Notes: generated by a model not told the origin, from the letters alone. Positions 20,900 through 30,670 are shown, numbered from the stretch's first letter. The stretch: 64,000 bases of DNA from Methylococcales symbiont of Hymedesmia sp. n. MRB-2018 (GCA_003666385.1 QPIN01000056.1:1-64000); one strand, 5' to 3'. Translations and numbers: made by a program.

Positions 20900-21094
20900 A
20901 TTAATGGGGACAGGCTACTTTTTAGGGTGTAATACCAATCACCAAAATAAATCACCCATCTAGCATTCATATTTGCACCAACTATAAGCACTATCTGAGC
21001 GATTTATTTTGGTGATTGGTATAATCCAGGTAAAAAAGGATAGCATCCACATTTGCATGGATTACACCCTAAAAAGTAGCCTGTCCCCATTAAT
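20900..21094. mobile_element. MITE-like element with nested perfect inverted repeats
   Basis: Outer 34-bp perfect IR ATTAATGGGGACAGGCTACTTTTTAGGGTGTAAT (20900-20933 / 21061-21094). Inner 22-bp perfect IR ATACCAATCACCAAAATAAATC (20932-20953 / 21001-21022). Confidence 0.85.
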
Positions 21095-21111
21095 ACACAA
21101 AGAGGTAAAAA

Positions 21112-21345
21112 ATGTTAAGCACTGCCCATAGAACCAATGTTGTCTTAGATGAAAACATCGTCCAAGAAGCCCTAAAACTCAGCCAAATAAAAACTAAACG
21201 TGCCTTGATAGACACCGCCCTAAAAGAGTTTATTGCCAATCATAAAAAGCCAAATATTATGGATTTATTGGGCATGGGCAGTATTGATAAGGATTATGAT
21301 TACAAAGCATTACGCGGTAGAGACCACCTGCCAAAGTTAAAATAA
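21112..21345 (+). CDS. vapB: VapB-family antitoxin
   Basis: 77 aa; RTNVVLDENIVQEALKLSQIKTKRALIDTALKEFI, immediately upstream of a PIN toxin. Confidence 0.8.
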   Translation: MLSTAHRTNVVLDENIVQEALKLSQIKTKRALIDTALKEFIANHKKPNIMDLLGMGSIDKDYDYKALRGRDHLPKLK

Positions 21346-21347
21346 TT

Positions 21348-21743
21348 GTGTATTTAATAGATTCATCGGTTTGGATAGATGGCATCAACGGCAAAGCCAA
21401 GACAGTTAAATTTCTCAGACAACTGTCGCCAGAGGCATTAGGGATAAATTTACTCATTTATACTGAGGTATTGCAAGGGGCAAGCACTCAGAAATTGCTT
21501 AATGTGCAACAATCCTATTTATCGGCACAGCCTTTCTACGGCTTTCAAAACGATAAAATCAGCCATCAACAAGCGGCTAATATTTATAGAAAATGTCGTC
21601 AAAATGGCGTTACACCACGTTCCACTATAGATTGCCTCATCGCCCAATGTGCCATAGAAAATGATTTAATCTTATTACACAATGATAAAGATTTTGTAAA
21701 AATCGCCAGTGTAATGCCCAATTTACAACAAACAGCCATTTAA
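21348..21743 (+). CDS. vapC: VapC-family PIN-domain ribonuclease toxin
   Basis: [12 protein letters not shown], conserved acidic PIN residues, [23 protein letters not shown]. Confidence 0.85.
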   Translation: MYLIDSSVWIDGINGKAKTVKFLRQLSPEALGINLLIYTEVLQGASTQKLLNVQQSYLSAQPFYGFQNDKISHQQAANIYRKCRQNGVTPRSTIDCLIAQCAIENDLILLHNDKDFVKIASVMPNLQQTAI

Positions 21744-21744
21744 T

Positions 21745-23067
21745 ATGGATTTTAAGCAAGCCTACAACCAACCCAATTATCTTAATTTTTTAAGCGAAAA
21801 GTTTAATTTTTCTAAAACCTTAACGCCTATTACAATCAACAATACAGAGGTTAAAACCTTTAAGTCATTAGGATATATAACAACGGCTGATGACAAACAA
21901 TTACCCGTTTTTGAAATCCACATCAAACCCAATACCAAATTATCACGCAATCGGGCTGGCTTGCGCAATCTAGTTGCCAAACAAATCCCACCAGAAGATG
22001 GCGCTTTAGCAGTTTATGTGGATGGTGAAAACAAACAGTGGCGTTTTAGTTTTATTGCCATTGAATATAAATTCACCGAAGATGGTTTAGAAAAACAGCA
22101 AACAGCCAGTAAACGCTTTACCTATCTTTTAGGTGAAAATGCCCAAATTAGAACTGCCAAACAGCGTTTTGAAACCCTTAATAAAACCTCAACATTAGCA
22201 GACTTAAAAGCCGCTTTTGCGGTTGAGCAACTTAACAAGGATTTTTATAAACAATTATACGATTGGTATAACCACGCCAAAGAAAAAGTGATTTTCCCCA
22301 ATGACGAAAACGCCAAAAGCCATATTGAGGATAGTTTAATCCGCTTTTTAACACGGATTTTATTCGTCTGGTTTCTCAAAGAAAAACACCTAATTAACAA
22401 AGATTTATTTGATTTAACCAAACTCAAAAACTTGATTAAATATGAAGAAGACAGCAGTTTCTACAAAGCTATTTTACAAAATCTATTTTTTGCCACGCTA
22501 AATCGTCAAATAAAAGACCGTAGTTTTCGCCGCACCACCAATGGCAAGCCCAATAACACCAATTATTTAGCCGCCAATATTTATCGTTATCAAAATTATT
22601 TTCAAAACAACGATGAGCAAGAAATTATGGATTTATTCAAGCAAACCCCGTTTTTAAACGGCGGCTTATTTGAATGTTTAGACCGCGAGGCAACAGATGA
22701 AGAAAAATCGGCCTACGACCAAGACAAAACCGTCCGCAAAATTGGCAGTGCCATTCGCATTGATGGCCTTTCTGATAGAAAAAATAATGCATTAGATTTT
22801 GACAATGCCTTATTTTTTAACACTAACGAAACAGGCTTATGTGATTTATTCAAGCAATACCAATTTACCGTAGAAGACGCACTCACCGATGCAGGATTGC
22901 AAGCAAGCCACGCCGAAGTAACCATGGAACCCGCCACCCGCGTCGAACTCAACCTCGTCAACGCCGAAAAATTTATGAAACTAATTGAACGCCTAGAAGA
23001 CCTAGACGACACCCAAGAGGTTTATCACAATGCTGATATTTCTGATGAAGTGATGGCTCAGTTATAA
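21745..23067 (+). CDS. Chimeric ORF: N-terminal region of a type IIG (Eco57I-like) R-M protein joined to the C-terminus of YebC
   Basis: Residues 1 to about 375 resemble Eco57I-type N-terminal regions. Last 64 aa [63 protein letters not shown] match the YebC/PmpR C-terminus. Confidence 0.75.
   Translation: MDFKQAYNQPNYLNFLSEKFNFSKTLTPITINNTEVKTFKSLGYITTADDKQLPVFEIHIKPNTKLSRNRAGLRNLVAKQIPPEDGALAVYVDGENKQWRFSFIAIEYKFTEDGLEKQQTASKRFTYLLGENAQIRTAKQRFETLNKTSTLADLKAAFAVEQLNKDFYKQLYDWYNHAKEKVIFPNDENAKSHIEDSLIRFLTRILFVWFLKEKHLINKDLFDLTKLKNLIKYEEDSSFYKAILQNLFFATLNRQIKDRSFRRTTNGKPNNTNYLAANIYRYQNYFQNNDEQEIMDLFKQTPFLNGGLFECLDREATDEEKSAYDQDKTVRKIGSAIRIDGLSDRKNNALDFDNALFFNTNETGLCDLFKQYQFTVEDALTDAGLQASHAEVTMEPATRVELNLVNAEKFMKLIERLEDLDDTQEVYHNADISDEVMAQL
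22876..23067 (+). pseudogene. yebC: yebC 3' fragment in the chimeric ORF
   Basis: Translated match to the YebC C-terminal domain ending ISDEVMAQL*; local base composition is higher in GC than the preceding segment. Confidence 0.75.
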
Positions 23068-23076
23068 AATTATTCC

Positions 23077-25143
23077 ATGCCAAAAATAAAAGACATTCCA
23101 AAAGTTGAACGCCCAAGAGAGCGATTATTGCAAAAAGGCGCTAACGCATTATCCAAAACCGACCTTTTAGCGATTTTGCTTGGAAGTGGCATTAAAGGTG
23201 TAAATGTAGAAGAGTTATCTACTCAGATTATTAATAAATTTGGCAAAAATTTTCTTAATGTCAGCATTAAAGATTTAACATCTGTTAAAGGTATCGGCGA
23301 AGTTAAGGCGCTGCAAATACATTCCGCTATTGAACTGGTTAAGCGTTTTGATGAGCCAAAAAATACCAATCAATTAACCTTTATGGATTTTTGTGCTGGG
23401 GTTGGTGGTGGTCGTCTGGCTTTAGATAACCTAGGTATGCAGTGTGTTGGATTTTCTGAAATTGATGAAAATGCTGAAAAAACTTATCGTCTATTATTCA
23501 ATGATAAAGGCAAAAATTACGGTGATTTAACCAAAATAAATGCAGATAAATTGCCTGATTTTGATGTGATGATTGCAGGTTTTCCTTGTCAGGCTTTTTC
23601 TGTTTTAGGCAAGAGGCAAGGCATTTATGACAAGGTGCAAAAGAAAGGGGAAATCATTTTTCACTTGATAGAATTTTTAATTGCAAAGTCTGTTAAATTT
23701 TTTATTTTTGAAAATGTAAAGGGTTTGATAGGTCACGATAACGGCTTAACTTTAAAAATAATTTTAGATGAATTAGATAAAGCTGGATATTTTGTTAAAT
23801 GGCAAATGTTAAATAGCATTGATTATGGCACGCCACAAATGAGAGAGCGTATTTATTTTGTAGGAGTAAAAAAGGAACTGTTAGGAGATAATAACTTTGA
23901 TTTTGATTTTCCTCAGAAGTTGACTAAAAAATCCAATGTAACTGATTTTTTAATTGATAATGTAGAACTAGATTTTAACGATAAGCAGCAAACATACAAA
24001 ACCTTTCAAAGATACTTAGAAAACAAATACAATAAAGATAAATTTAGCGTTGCAGAATTATTAAAAGAGGAAAATTTGGTTATAGATACTCGGCAATCAG
24101 ATTTAAGGAAATATTACAACAGAGTGCCAACTTTAAGGCTAGGAAGACACGGTATTTTGTATGTTAGAAATGGTAAATTTAGAAAATTATCTGGTTATGA
24201 ATCTTTTTTATTACAGGGGTTTGGTAAAGAAAAAGCCCAAAAAGCTAGAGACAATATTTTAGATATACACTTACTAAAACAAGCTGGCAATGCAATGACT
24301 GTTAGCACGGTTCAGGCGATTGCCGCTAAGGTGTTGAAGTTTATCAATAATTTAGAGATGGTCAATATGAACAAAAAACAAAAAATAGGTTCAAAGACAG
24401 CGAAAGACGGGTTTAAAAATGAATTGGGTGTTGTTGACGCTTTTAATTGCTGGAAAACTAATGATTCTGCTCAAAAATGGTTAATGGCTATGGATTACCA
24501 TTTAGAAGATATTGAGCATGTTGAAGCCCATCAAATTAGCGGATATAAAGCAGATGTACAAGTAGAAATTAAAATATCAATCAAATTAAAACATTTAACA
24601 GATGTGCAAAACTTACAAGTTAAATTGGTAACTAATGATGAAGATAAAAAATTATCAGGCAAAAATCAAATTGATAAAAGATGGGTGGAAACCTATCAGG
24701 AATTGTGGAATATTCCTAAAAATGTGGTAAAAATTTTAAAGCACTTTACAGGCGAATTACCGCCGCATATAGATAACGCAAGAGACCCTAGGCGGATGTT
24801 TATTAATGAATTATCGCAGCAGGATAGAGTAGCATTATTTGATTTTTTAAAAGCTAATCAGTTACTAATAGTTAGTGATATATTAAAAGGTAGAGGTAAA
24901 CTTGCTGCTGAATGGATGTTGGTAATTGTAAGAAATAGAGACTATAAAATCACTCACTGGGCATTAAAATCCATCAATGTTGTTTGTAATTTTTTTGGCA
25001 ATGGTGAGATAGAAATATCACCACAAGGAAGCATTAAAATTGGTAAGATTTTAATGCAAAGAAAAGGCGGAGATGGTGGCAGGCCTAGTGCAAATATGTT
25101 GCAATTTAACATAGACCCAACAAAATTAATAGACATAATGTAA
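23077..25143 (+). CDS. Three-domain fusion: RadC/UPF0758 N-terminal HhH domain + C5-cytosine methyltransferase + HinP1I-like type II restriction endonuclease
   Basis: RPRERLLQKGANALSKTDLLAILLGSGIKG...VKGIGEVKALQI (RadC N-term); FMDFCAGVGGGRLAL, GFPCQAFSVLGK, ENVKGL, QMRERIYFVG, QAGNAMTVSTVQAIA (C5 MTase); GSKTAKDGFKNE...HFTGELPPH...RRMF...LKGRGKLAAEW...QRKGGDGGRPSANMLQFNIDPT (as recalled for R.HinP1I). Confidence 0.85.
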   Translation: MPKIKDIPKVERPRERLLQKGANALSKTDLLAILLGSGIKGVNVEELSTQIINKFGKNFLNVSIKDLTSVKGIGEVKALQIHSAIELVKRFDEPKNTNQLTFMDFCAGVGGGRLALDNLGMQCVGFSEIDENAEKTYRLLFNDKGKNYGDLTKINADKLPDFDVMIAGFPCQAFSVLGKRQGIYDKVQKKGEIIFHLIEFLIAKSVKFFIFENVKGLIGHDNGLTLKIILDELDKAGYFVKWQMLNSIDYGTPQMRERIYFVGVKKELLGDNNFDFDFPQKLTKKSNVTDFLIDNVELDFNDKQQTYKTFQRYLENKYNKDKFSVAELLKEENLVIDTRQSDLRKYYNRVPTLRLGRHGILYVRNGKFRKLSGYESFLLQGFGKEKAQKARDNILDIHLLKQAGNAMTVSTVQAIAAKVLKFINNLEMVNMNKKQKIGSKTAKDGFKNELGVVDAFNCWKTNDSAQKWLMAMDYHLEDIEHVEAHQISGYKADVQVEIKISIKLKHLTDVQNLQVKLVTNDEDKKLSGKNQIDKRWVETYQELWNIPKNVVKILKHFTGELPPHIDNARDPRRMFINELSQQDRVALFDFLKANQLLIVSDILKGRGKLAAEWMLVIVRNRDYKITHWALKSINVVCNFFGNGEIEISPQGSIKIGKILMQRKGGDGGRPSANMLQFNIDPTKLIDIM

Positions 25144-25178
25144 ATCTTTTATGGGGATAGAGCAAAGGTTGTAATAAC

Positions 25179-25207
25179 CGCAGGAAGTCTGGGAAGTGAA
25201 AAATATT
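25179..25207 (+). repeat. 29-bp direct repeat, copy 2
   Basis: Identical to 20869-20897. Confidence 0.9.
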
Positions 25208-25253
25208 AAAGGTAAAAATGAATAGCGAAGAATACGGTTGGCATATTGGCGAC

Positions 25254-25334
25254 GAAACCAAAATTGACTAGATGGTCTATAAACTCTACAACCTAAGCAC
25301 CGCTGAAATCAAAATCATTGAGGCTGAAAAATGA
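25254..25334 (+). pseudogene. Type IIG C-terminal tail remnant A
   Basis: ETKID*MVYKLYNLSTAEIKIIEAEK*; the stop TGA overlaps the ATG of the following TPR gene. Confidence 0.7.
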
Positions 25335-26638
25335 ATAAAAAAGCAGTGAAATTTTTCAATCAAGGCAATGATTATTTTGAAGCAAAAGAATTTGATCTCG
25401 CCATTCAGAATTACAACAAAGCTATTAAATTAAAGCCCGATTCTGCTGAGGCTTTTAGCAATCGTGGGATGGCTTATGCCGATAAAGGAGAATTTGATCG
25501 TGCCATCAAAGATTTTGACCAAGCTATTAAATTAAACCCCAAGTTTGCTGAGGCTTTTAACAGTCGTGGGCTGGCTTATGACGGGAAAGGTGAACTTGAT
25601 CGCGCCATTGAGGATTACAACGAAGCTATTGAATTAAACCCTAAATACGCTGAGGCTTTTAGCAATCGTGGGGTGGCTTATGGCAAGAAAAGAAAATTTG
25701 ACCGTGCCATTGAGGATTACAACAAAGCTATTACATTAAACCCTGAATACGTTAAGGCTTTTTACAATCGTGGGCTGGCTTATGTCCGGAAAGGAGAACT
25801 TGATCGTGCCATCAAAGATTTTGACCAAGCTATTAAATTAAACCCTGAATACGCCGATGCTTTTAACGGTCGTGGGGTAACTTATGTTCAGAAAGAAGAA
25901 CTTGATCGTGCCATCAAAGATTTTGACCAAGCTATTAAATTAAACCCTGAATACGCCGATGCTTTTAACGGTCGTGGGGTAACTTATGGCAAGAAAGGAG
26001 AAGCTGATCGTGCCATTCAGGACTTTGACCAAGCTATTGAATTAAACCCTGAACACGCTGGTGCTTTTAACGGTCGTGGATTGACTTACCGCAAAATAGG
26101 AAAAGAAAAAGAGGCAATAGAAGATTTTCAAAAGGCAAATGAATTAGATCCGACTGTTATTCCACAAAAGCAAGTTGAGGAAACAGAAAAGAAAATTGAA
26201 GAAACAAAAAAGGAAGTTAAAGAAGTCCAAGATTTTCAAAGTATTTTGACCGACTTAAAAACCGAGTATACAAAAGACGAGAAGCGGTGGTTTTGGGCAA
26301 GCACTATTTTTACTGTGCTTGTTTTTGTGGGTTTATTGGCTTTAACCTTTTACTATAAAGTGGATTATAAAATCTCATATTCCCTCTATATTTTTTCATC
26401 AATCATCACTTTTGTTGTCATTCGTCAATATACCAATGCCAAACAACTTAGGATTGAAAGCAGTAACCGCCTAGCAATGGCAAAAATGTTTGAAAAAATA
26501 CAAGCAAGCAAAGACAATCAGCACTATCAAGCTTTTATACCTAAAATAATTGATAGCATCACTTACTCAATGTATAAAAACCACAAAGAATCAACAGTGA
26601 AAATTATTGAAGAATTAAAATCAATATTCAAAAAATAG
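25331..26638 (+). CDS. TPR-repeat protein with C-terminal transmembrane region
   Basis: Tandem 34-aa TPRs (AEAFNSRGLAYDGKGELDRAIEDYNEAIELNPK) followed by two hydrophobic helices (WASTIFTVLVFVGLLALTFYY; ISYSLYIFSSIITFVVIRQY). Confidence 0.9.
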   Translation: MNKKAVKFFNQGNDYFEAKEFDLAIQNYNKAIKLKPDSAEAFSNRGMAYADKGEFDRAIKDFDQAIKLNPKFAEAFNSRGLAYDGKGELDRAIEDYNEAIELNPKYAEAFSNRGVAYGKKRKFDRAIEDYNKAITLNPEYVKAFYNRGLAYVRKGELDRAIKDFDQAIKLNPEYADAFNGRGVTYVQKEELDRAIKDFDQAIKLNPEYADAFNGRGVTYGKKGEADRAIQDFDQAIELNPEHAGAFNGRGLTYRKIGKEKEAIEDFQKANELDPTVIPQKQVEETEKKIEETKKEVKEVQDFQSILTDLKTEYTKDEKRWFWASTIFTVLVFVGLLALTFYYKVDYKISYSLYIFSSIITFVVIRQYTNAKQLRIESSNRLAMAKMFEKIQASKDNQHYQAFIPKIIDSITYSMYKNHKESTVKIIEELKSIFKK

Positions 26639-26658
26639 ACTGCCATCAACACCACGTA

Positions 26659-26742
26659 TTAAAAACCAAAATTGATACAATAGTCTATAAAATATACAAG
26701 CTAAGCACTACTGAAATCAAAATTATTGAGGGTGAAAAATGA
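26659..26742 (+). pseudogene. Type IIG C-terminal tail remnant B
   Basis: LKTKIDTIVYKIYKLSTTEIKIIEGEK*; overlaps the ATG of a TPR gene remnant. Confidence 0.7.
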
Positions 26743-26860
26743 ATAAAGAAGCAGAGAAATTTTTCAATCAAGGCAATGCTCATTTTGAAGCAAAAGAATT
26801 TGATCTTGCCATTAAAAATTACAAGCAAGCTATTGAATTAAACCCTCGATCTTGCTGAGG
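26739..26860 (+). pseudogene. 5' remnant of a third TPR gene copy
   Basis: MNKEAEKFFNQGNAHFEAKEFDLAIKNYKQAIELNPRSC* parallels the starts at 25331 and 30848. Confidence 0.8.
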
Positions 26861-26972
26861 CTTTTAAATATAAAGAGATTATAATACCACTCGCAACCCT
26901 TGCTAAAAATAGTGGGTTTGATTGTGAATGGACATATTAAAATAAAAAAGATAATTAATAAGGATAACTATA

Positions 26973-27947
26973 ATGGCTCAAGCAGATTTACTGGTAAATT
27001 TAGTTAAAAATGCAAGTAATGGCGACCAGTTAGGAGTGCGTAAGATTGCGCAAAATTTAATCCAAGAAGAGAAAAATAAAGGTCACAGGATATTAGCAGA
27101 TAGATTGATAGAGGCACTAAAGCCAACCGTTAAAAAATCTATAAATAAAATAAGCAATAACAATTCTAATGCTGATTTATATTTTGAAACAACACCAGAA
27201 AGAGGCTTAAACAGCTTGGTATTGCCAGATAAAATTCGCGAACAAATACAAGAGCTAGTTGAAGAGCAACATAGAAGCGAGTTATTACATTCTTACAATC
27301 TAAGAGCAAGAAATAGTTTATTGTTTGCAGGCCCTCCGGGTAATGGCAAAACGACATTAGCAGAAGCATTAGCGCACGAATTGATGTATCCATTATTAGT
27401 GGTGCGTTATGAAAATTTAGTCGGTAGTTATTTAGGCGAAACCTCTGGGCGTTTAAAGTCAGTATTGGATTATGCTAAAACAATGCGCTGTGTGTTATTT
27501 TTTGATGAATTTGAAACGCTGGCAAAAGAGCGAGGCGATACACACGAAACAGGGGAGATTAAAAGAGTAGTGAGTTCACTGTTATTACAATTAGATAGCT
27601 TGCCTGATTATGTTGTAGTCGTTACTGCAAGCAATCACCCGGAGTTGTTAGATAGGGCAGTATGGCGGCGTTTTCAAGTTAGAGTAGAATTGCCATTACC
27701 CACAAGAACACAGCTAACAGATTTTATTACTCAAATAAGCAAACGCTGTAATGTTGAATTTGGACTAGCCGCAGAAACAATCGCCAAACATTTGAAAGGG
27801 TTAAATTTTGCCGAAGCCGAAGAGTTTTGTTTAGGCATTGTTAGAAAAGCCATTTTAGATAAAAAGCAAAATAACGCCAAAACTATTACCAATCTCAAAT
27901 TAACCCAATATAGAAGCAGGCTAAAACCAGTCACTAATAAGGATTAA
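26973..27947 (+). CDS. AAA+ ATPase (IetA-like)
   Basis: LLFAGPPGNGKTTLAEALA (Walker A), CVLFFDEFETLAKERG (Walker B), SNHPELLDRAVWRRF. Lies directly upstream of a subtilase. Confidence 0.8.
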   Translation: MAQADLLVNLVKNASNGDQLGVRKIAQNLIQEEKNKGHRILADRLIEALKPTVKKSINKISNNNSNADLYFETTPERGLNSLVLPDKIREQIQELVEEQHRSELLHSYNLRARNSLLFAGPPGNGKTTLAEALAHELMYPLLVVRYENLVGSYLGETSGRLKSVLDYAKTMRCVLFFDEFETLAKERGDTHETGEIKRVVSSLLLQLDSLPDYVVVVTASNHPELLDRAVWRRFQVRVELPLPTRTQLTDFITQISKRCNVEFGLAAETIAKHLKGLNFAEAEEFCLGIVRKAILDKKQNNAKTITNLKLTQYRSRLKPVTNKD

Positions 27948-27949
27948 TT

Positions 27950-30670
27950 ATGGCGGATAATTTGCCTTTATTGTTTTTTCCAAATGCAAGAAGAGCAACC
28001 CCAGAAGCAGCATCAGGATTTCCACCATCTCAACCACATTTTCCAACACATAATATTCAAGCACAACGCTTAAAAACAAAAATTGATAAATTACAAGCCA
28101 GTATTAATATGGCTGGATTAGAGCCAGAAACGGTTTTGGTGATAGAAATTATAGGGCGTATTGAAAATTTTAAAAATGCAATTGATAGAACAGGTGGACT
28201 AGAGTGGATGGGGGAGTGGGATATTGATGATATTGAGGCTGATGATAATTTTTATGAGCCGCCCACAATAGGTGTTGATTTTTTCAAAAATAAAATTGAT
28301 GGCATTGCCACACGAGTGCAATCCAAGGAGATTCAAGAACAACTAATAGAGATAGGATTTATTAACCACAAAGGAGAAATTATTGGCGATAATTCGTTAT
28401 TAATTGGCTTTGAAAATAATATTATTGATGCAATAAATCAAGCAAAAAATAAACCTTTATCTGGTAGATTGTTTTTGTCGTTCAGTAATCAACAGGGAAT
28501 GCAAGAGTTGTTATCGCTATTCAAAAAATGGCAAAAAGGCGAGCAATTTCCAATGGGTCAAACAAAGTGGCGTGATGTATTTACTCAAATTAGAGATATT
28601 CGTAAATGGGGCATTCAAGAAGCATTAAAAGACACTAGAATGGTAGAGCGTTGGAATGATGATTTTATAAACCATCCAGATGATTCAAACAAAACTTTTC
28701 AAATTGAATTGTTTTATCGCAGTAATCAAAACAAAAGATCAAATAATGAAGACAAAATAAAGCAATTATTACAAAACCAAGGTGGCGAGATTATTGCCAC
28801 TATAGATAAACCAGAAATAGCTTTTCATGCAGTTAAAGCAAAATTACCTACTAATAAAATACGTGATTTATTAGATAATTTAGATTCATCAGACACAACA
28901 GATATAGAATTATTTAACTTTTCAGGCATTATGTATTGCTATCCAACGGGGCAAAATATATCTACGCCAAGTGATGATGATATTGACGCTAAACATATTG
29001 AATTAACAGAATTACCAAAATCAGATTTTCCACCTATAGTTGCCATTCTTGATGGTGTGCCAAATACTCAACATATCGCATTAAAAAATAGATTATTACT
29101 GGATGATCCTGATAATTTATCTGCCACTTATCAGACGGGTAAAAGAGGCCACGGCACAGCCATGGCATCACTGGTAATTCATGGTGATTTATCCAACCCA
29201 ACAACCTTAACAAGCAATGTTTATCATTTGCCAGTTATGCAATATAAACAAGACGATGAAGGTTTTCCTGATGAAATATTTTTTGAAGATAGGATTGAGC
29301 GAGCAGTTAGGCGTATATTTGAAGGTGAAGGTGATACACCTGCACAAGCACCACATATAAAAATTATCAATATTTCATTAGGTGATCCAGATCGTCTATT
29401 TATTCATTTTCCCAGTCCATGGGCGCGACTATTGGATTATTTATCTGATAAATATCAAGTGTTGTTTTGTGTCAGTGCTGGCAACTATGTGGATGACTTT
29501 AATATGGACATCCCTTATGGAGAATTTAGTGCATTATCGAACAATGATAAAAACAAGCATATTGTAAAATGTATCAGCAAACAGTTATCACAAAGACGAC
29601 TATTATCACCTGCTGAATCGTTAAATTCATTGACAATCGGTGCTTTAAATATGGATGATTCTAGCGGATTTGCACTTGCTAATAACATTGATTTATTGCC
29701 AGATAATTTATTTAGCCCTCTTTCGCGTTTTGGCTATGGATTTAGAAATTCCATAAAGCCAGAGATATATTTTGCAGGTGGTAAGCAACTATACATCTCT
29801 CCTCATGTTGATAGTGCAACAGAATGCAAGCTTAACGAATACAACATAAAACCAGGGCAACAAGTGGCAGCAGATGGCTCACAACAAGGCGAATTATCAC
29901 AAACAAAATACACTGCTGGCACAAGCAATGCTTGTGCGTTAGCCACCCATAGTGGTGCTAGAATTTATGAAGTATTATCAAAATTACAAGCAGAGAATAA
30001 TGAAAATATAGATGATGAGTTAATGGCGGTGCTAATTAAAGCTTTATTGGTGCATGGTGCTAAACAAGATAATGCTAGCAAGCAAATATTAAAAGAATTA
30101 AAAACTGCTAATAATTCAAGAGTATTTAAGAAAGTTATCAATCGTTATTTAGGTTATGGCTCGGTTGATATTGAGAGGGTTTTGGCTTGCACCGAGCAAC
30201 GCGGCACAGTGTTAGGCAGTGGTAAAATTAAACAGAACGAAACGCATGAATATATTTTTCCAATACCTTATGGGTTGTCAGGCGAAAAAGTTTGGCGAAG
30301 CATGACTATTACTTTGGCGTGGTTTTCACCAATTAATACTAATCATAGAAATTTAAGACAAGCTAAATTAAGTTTTGAACCGCCAAAAAATAACGATTCT
30401 GTATTGAATATTAGTAGAATAGATTCAAATCATCATATAGTCAATAAAGGTACTGTTCAACATGAAATTTTGACAGGTAAAAATAAAATATTAGCCTTTC
30501 AAGATAATGAACATATCAAATTACATATAAATTGTAAAAAAGATGCAATAGAAACTTTAGATAAAGAGATATGTTACGGTCTGGCGGTTACTTTAGAGCT
30601 TGAAGATGGTGTGAGTATTGATATTTACAATCAAATTAAAAATAGAATACAACAAGTTATTCAAGTTTAA
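27950..30670 (+). CDS. Subtilisin-like S8 serine protease (IetS-like)
   Basis: Catalytic triad contexts VAILDGVPN, RGHGTAMASL and AGTSNACALATHSGA. Confidence 0.85.
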   Translation: MADNLPLLFFPNARRATPEAASGFPPSQPHFPTHNIQAQRLKTKIDKLQASINMAGLEPETVLVIEIIGRIENFKNAIDRTGGLEWMGEWDIDDIEADDNFYEPPTIGVDFFKNKIDGIATRVQSKEIQEQLIEIGFINHKGEIIGDNSLLIGFENNIIDAINQAKNKPLSGRLFLSFSNQQGMQELLSLFKKWQKGEQFPMGQTKWRDVFTQIRDIRKWGIQEALKDTRMVERWNDDFINHPDDSNKTFQIELFYRSNQNKRSNNEDKIKQLLQNQGGEIIATIDKPEIAFHAVKAKLPTNKIRDLLDNLDSSDTTDIELFNFSGIMYCYPTGQNISTPSDDDIDAKHIELTELPKSDFPPIVAILDGVPNTQHIALKNRLLLDDPDNLSATYQTGKRGHGTAMASLVIHGDLSNPTTLTSNVYHLPVMQYKQDDEGFPDEIFFEDRIERAVRRIFEGEGDTPAQAPHIKIINISLGDPDRLFIHFPSPWARLLDYLSDKYQVLFCVSAGNYVDDFNMDIPYGEFSALSNNDKNKHIVKCISKQLSQRRLLSPAESLNSLTIGALNMDDSSGFALANNIDLLPDNLFSPLSRFGYGFRNSIKPEIYFAGGKQLYISPHVDSATECKLNEYNIKPGQQVAADGSQQGELSQTKYTAGTSNACALATHSGARIYEVLSKLQAENNENIDDELMAVLIKALLVHGAKQDNASKQILKELKTANNSRVFKKVINRYLGYGSVDIERVLACTEQRGTVLGSGKIKQNETHEYIFPIPYGLSGEKVWRSMTITLAWFSPINTNHRNLRQAKLSFEPPKNNDSVLNISRIDSNHHIVNKGTVQHEILTGKNKILAFQDNEHIKLHINCKKDAIETLDKEICYGLAVTLELEDGVSIDIYNQIKNRIQQVIQV

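Noticed and set aside
26860-26940. Sequence IIPLATLAKNSGFDCEWTY with faint resemblance to a GroEL segment
   Set aside because: Too short and weak to call a groEL fragment.
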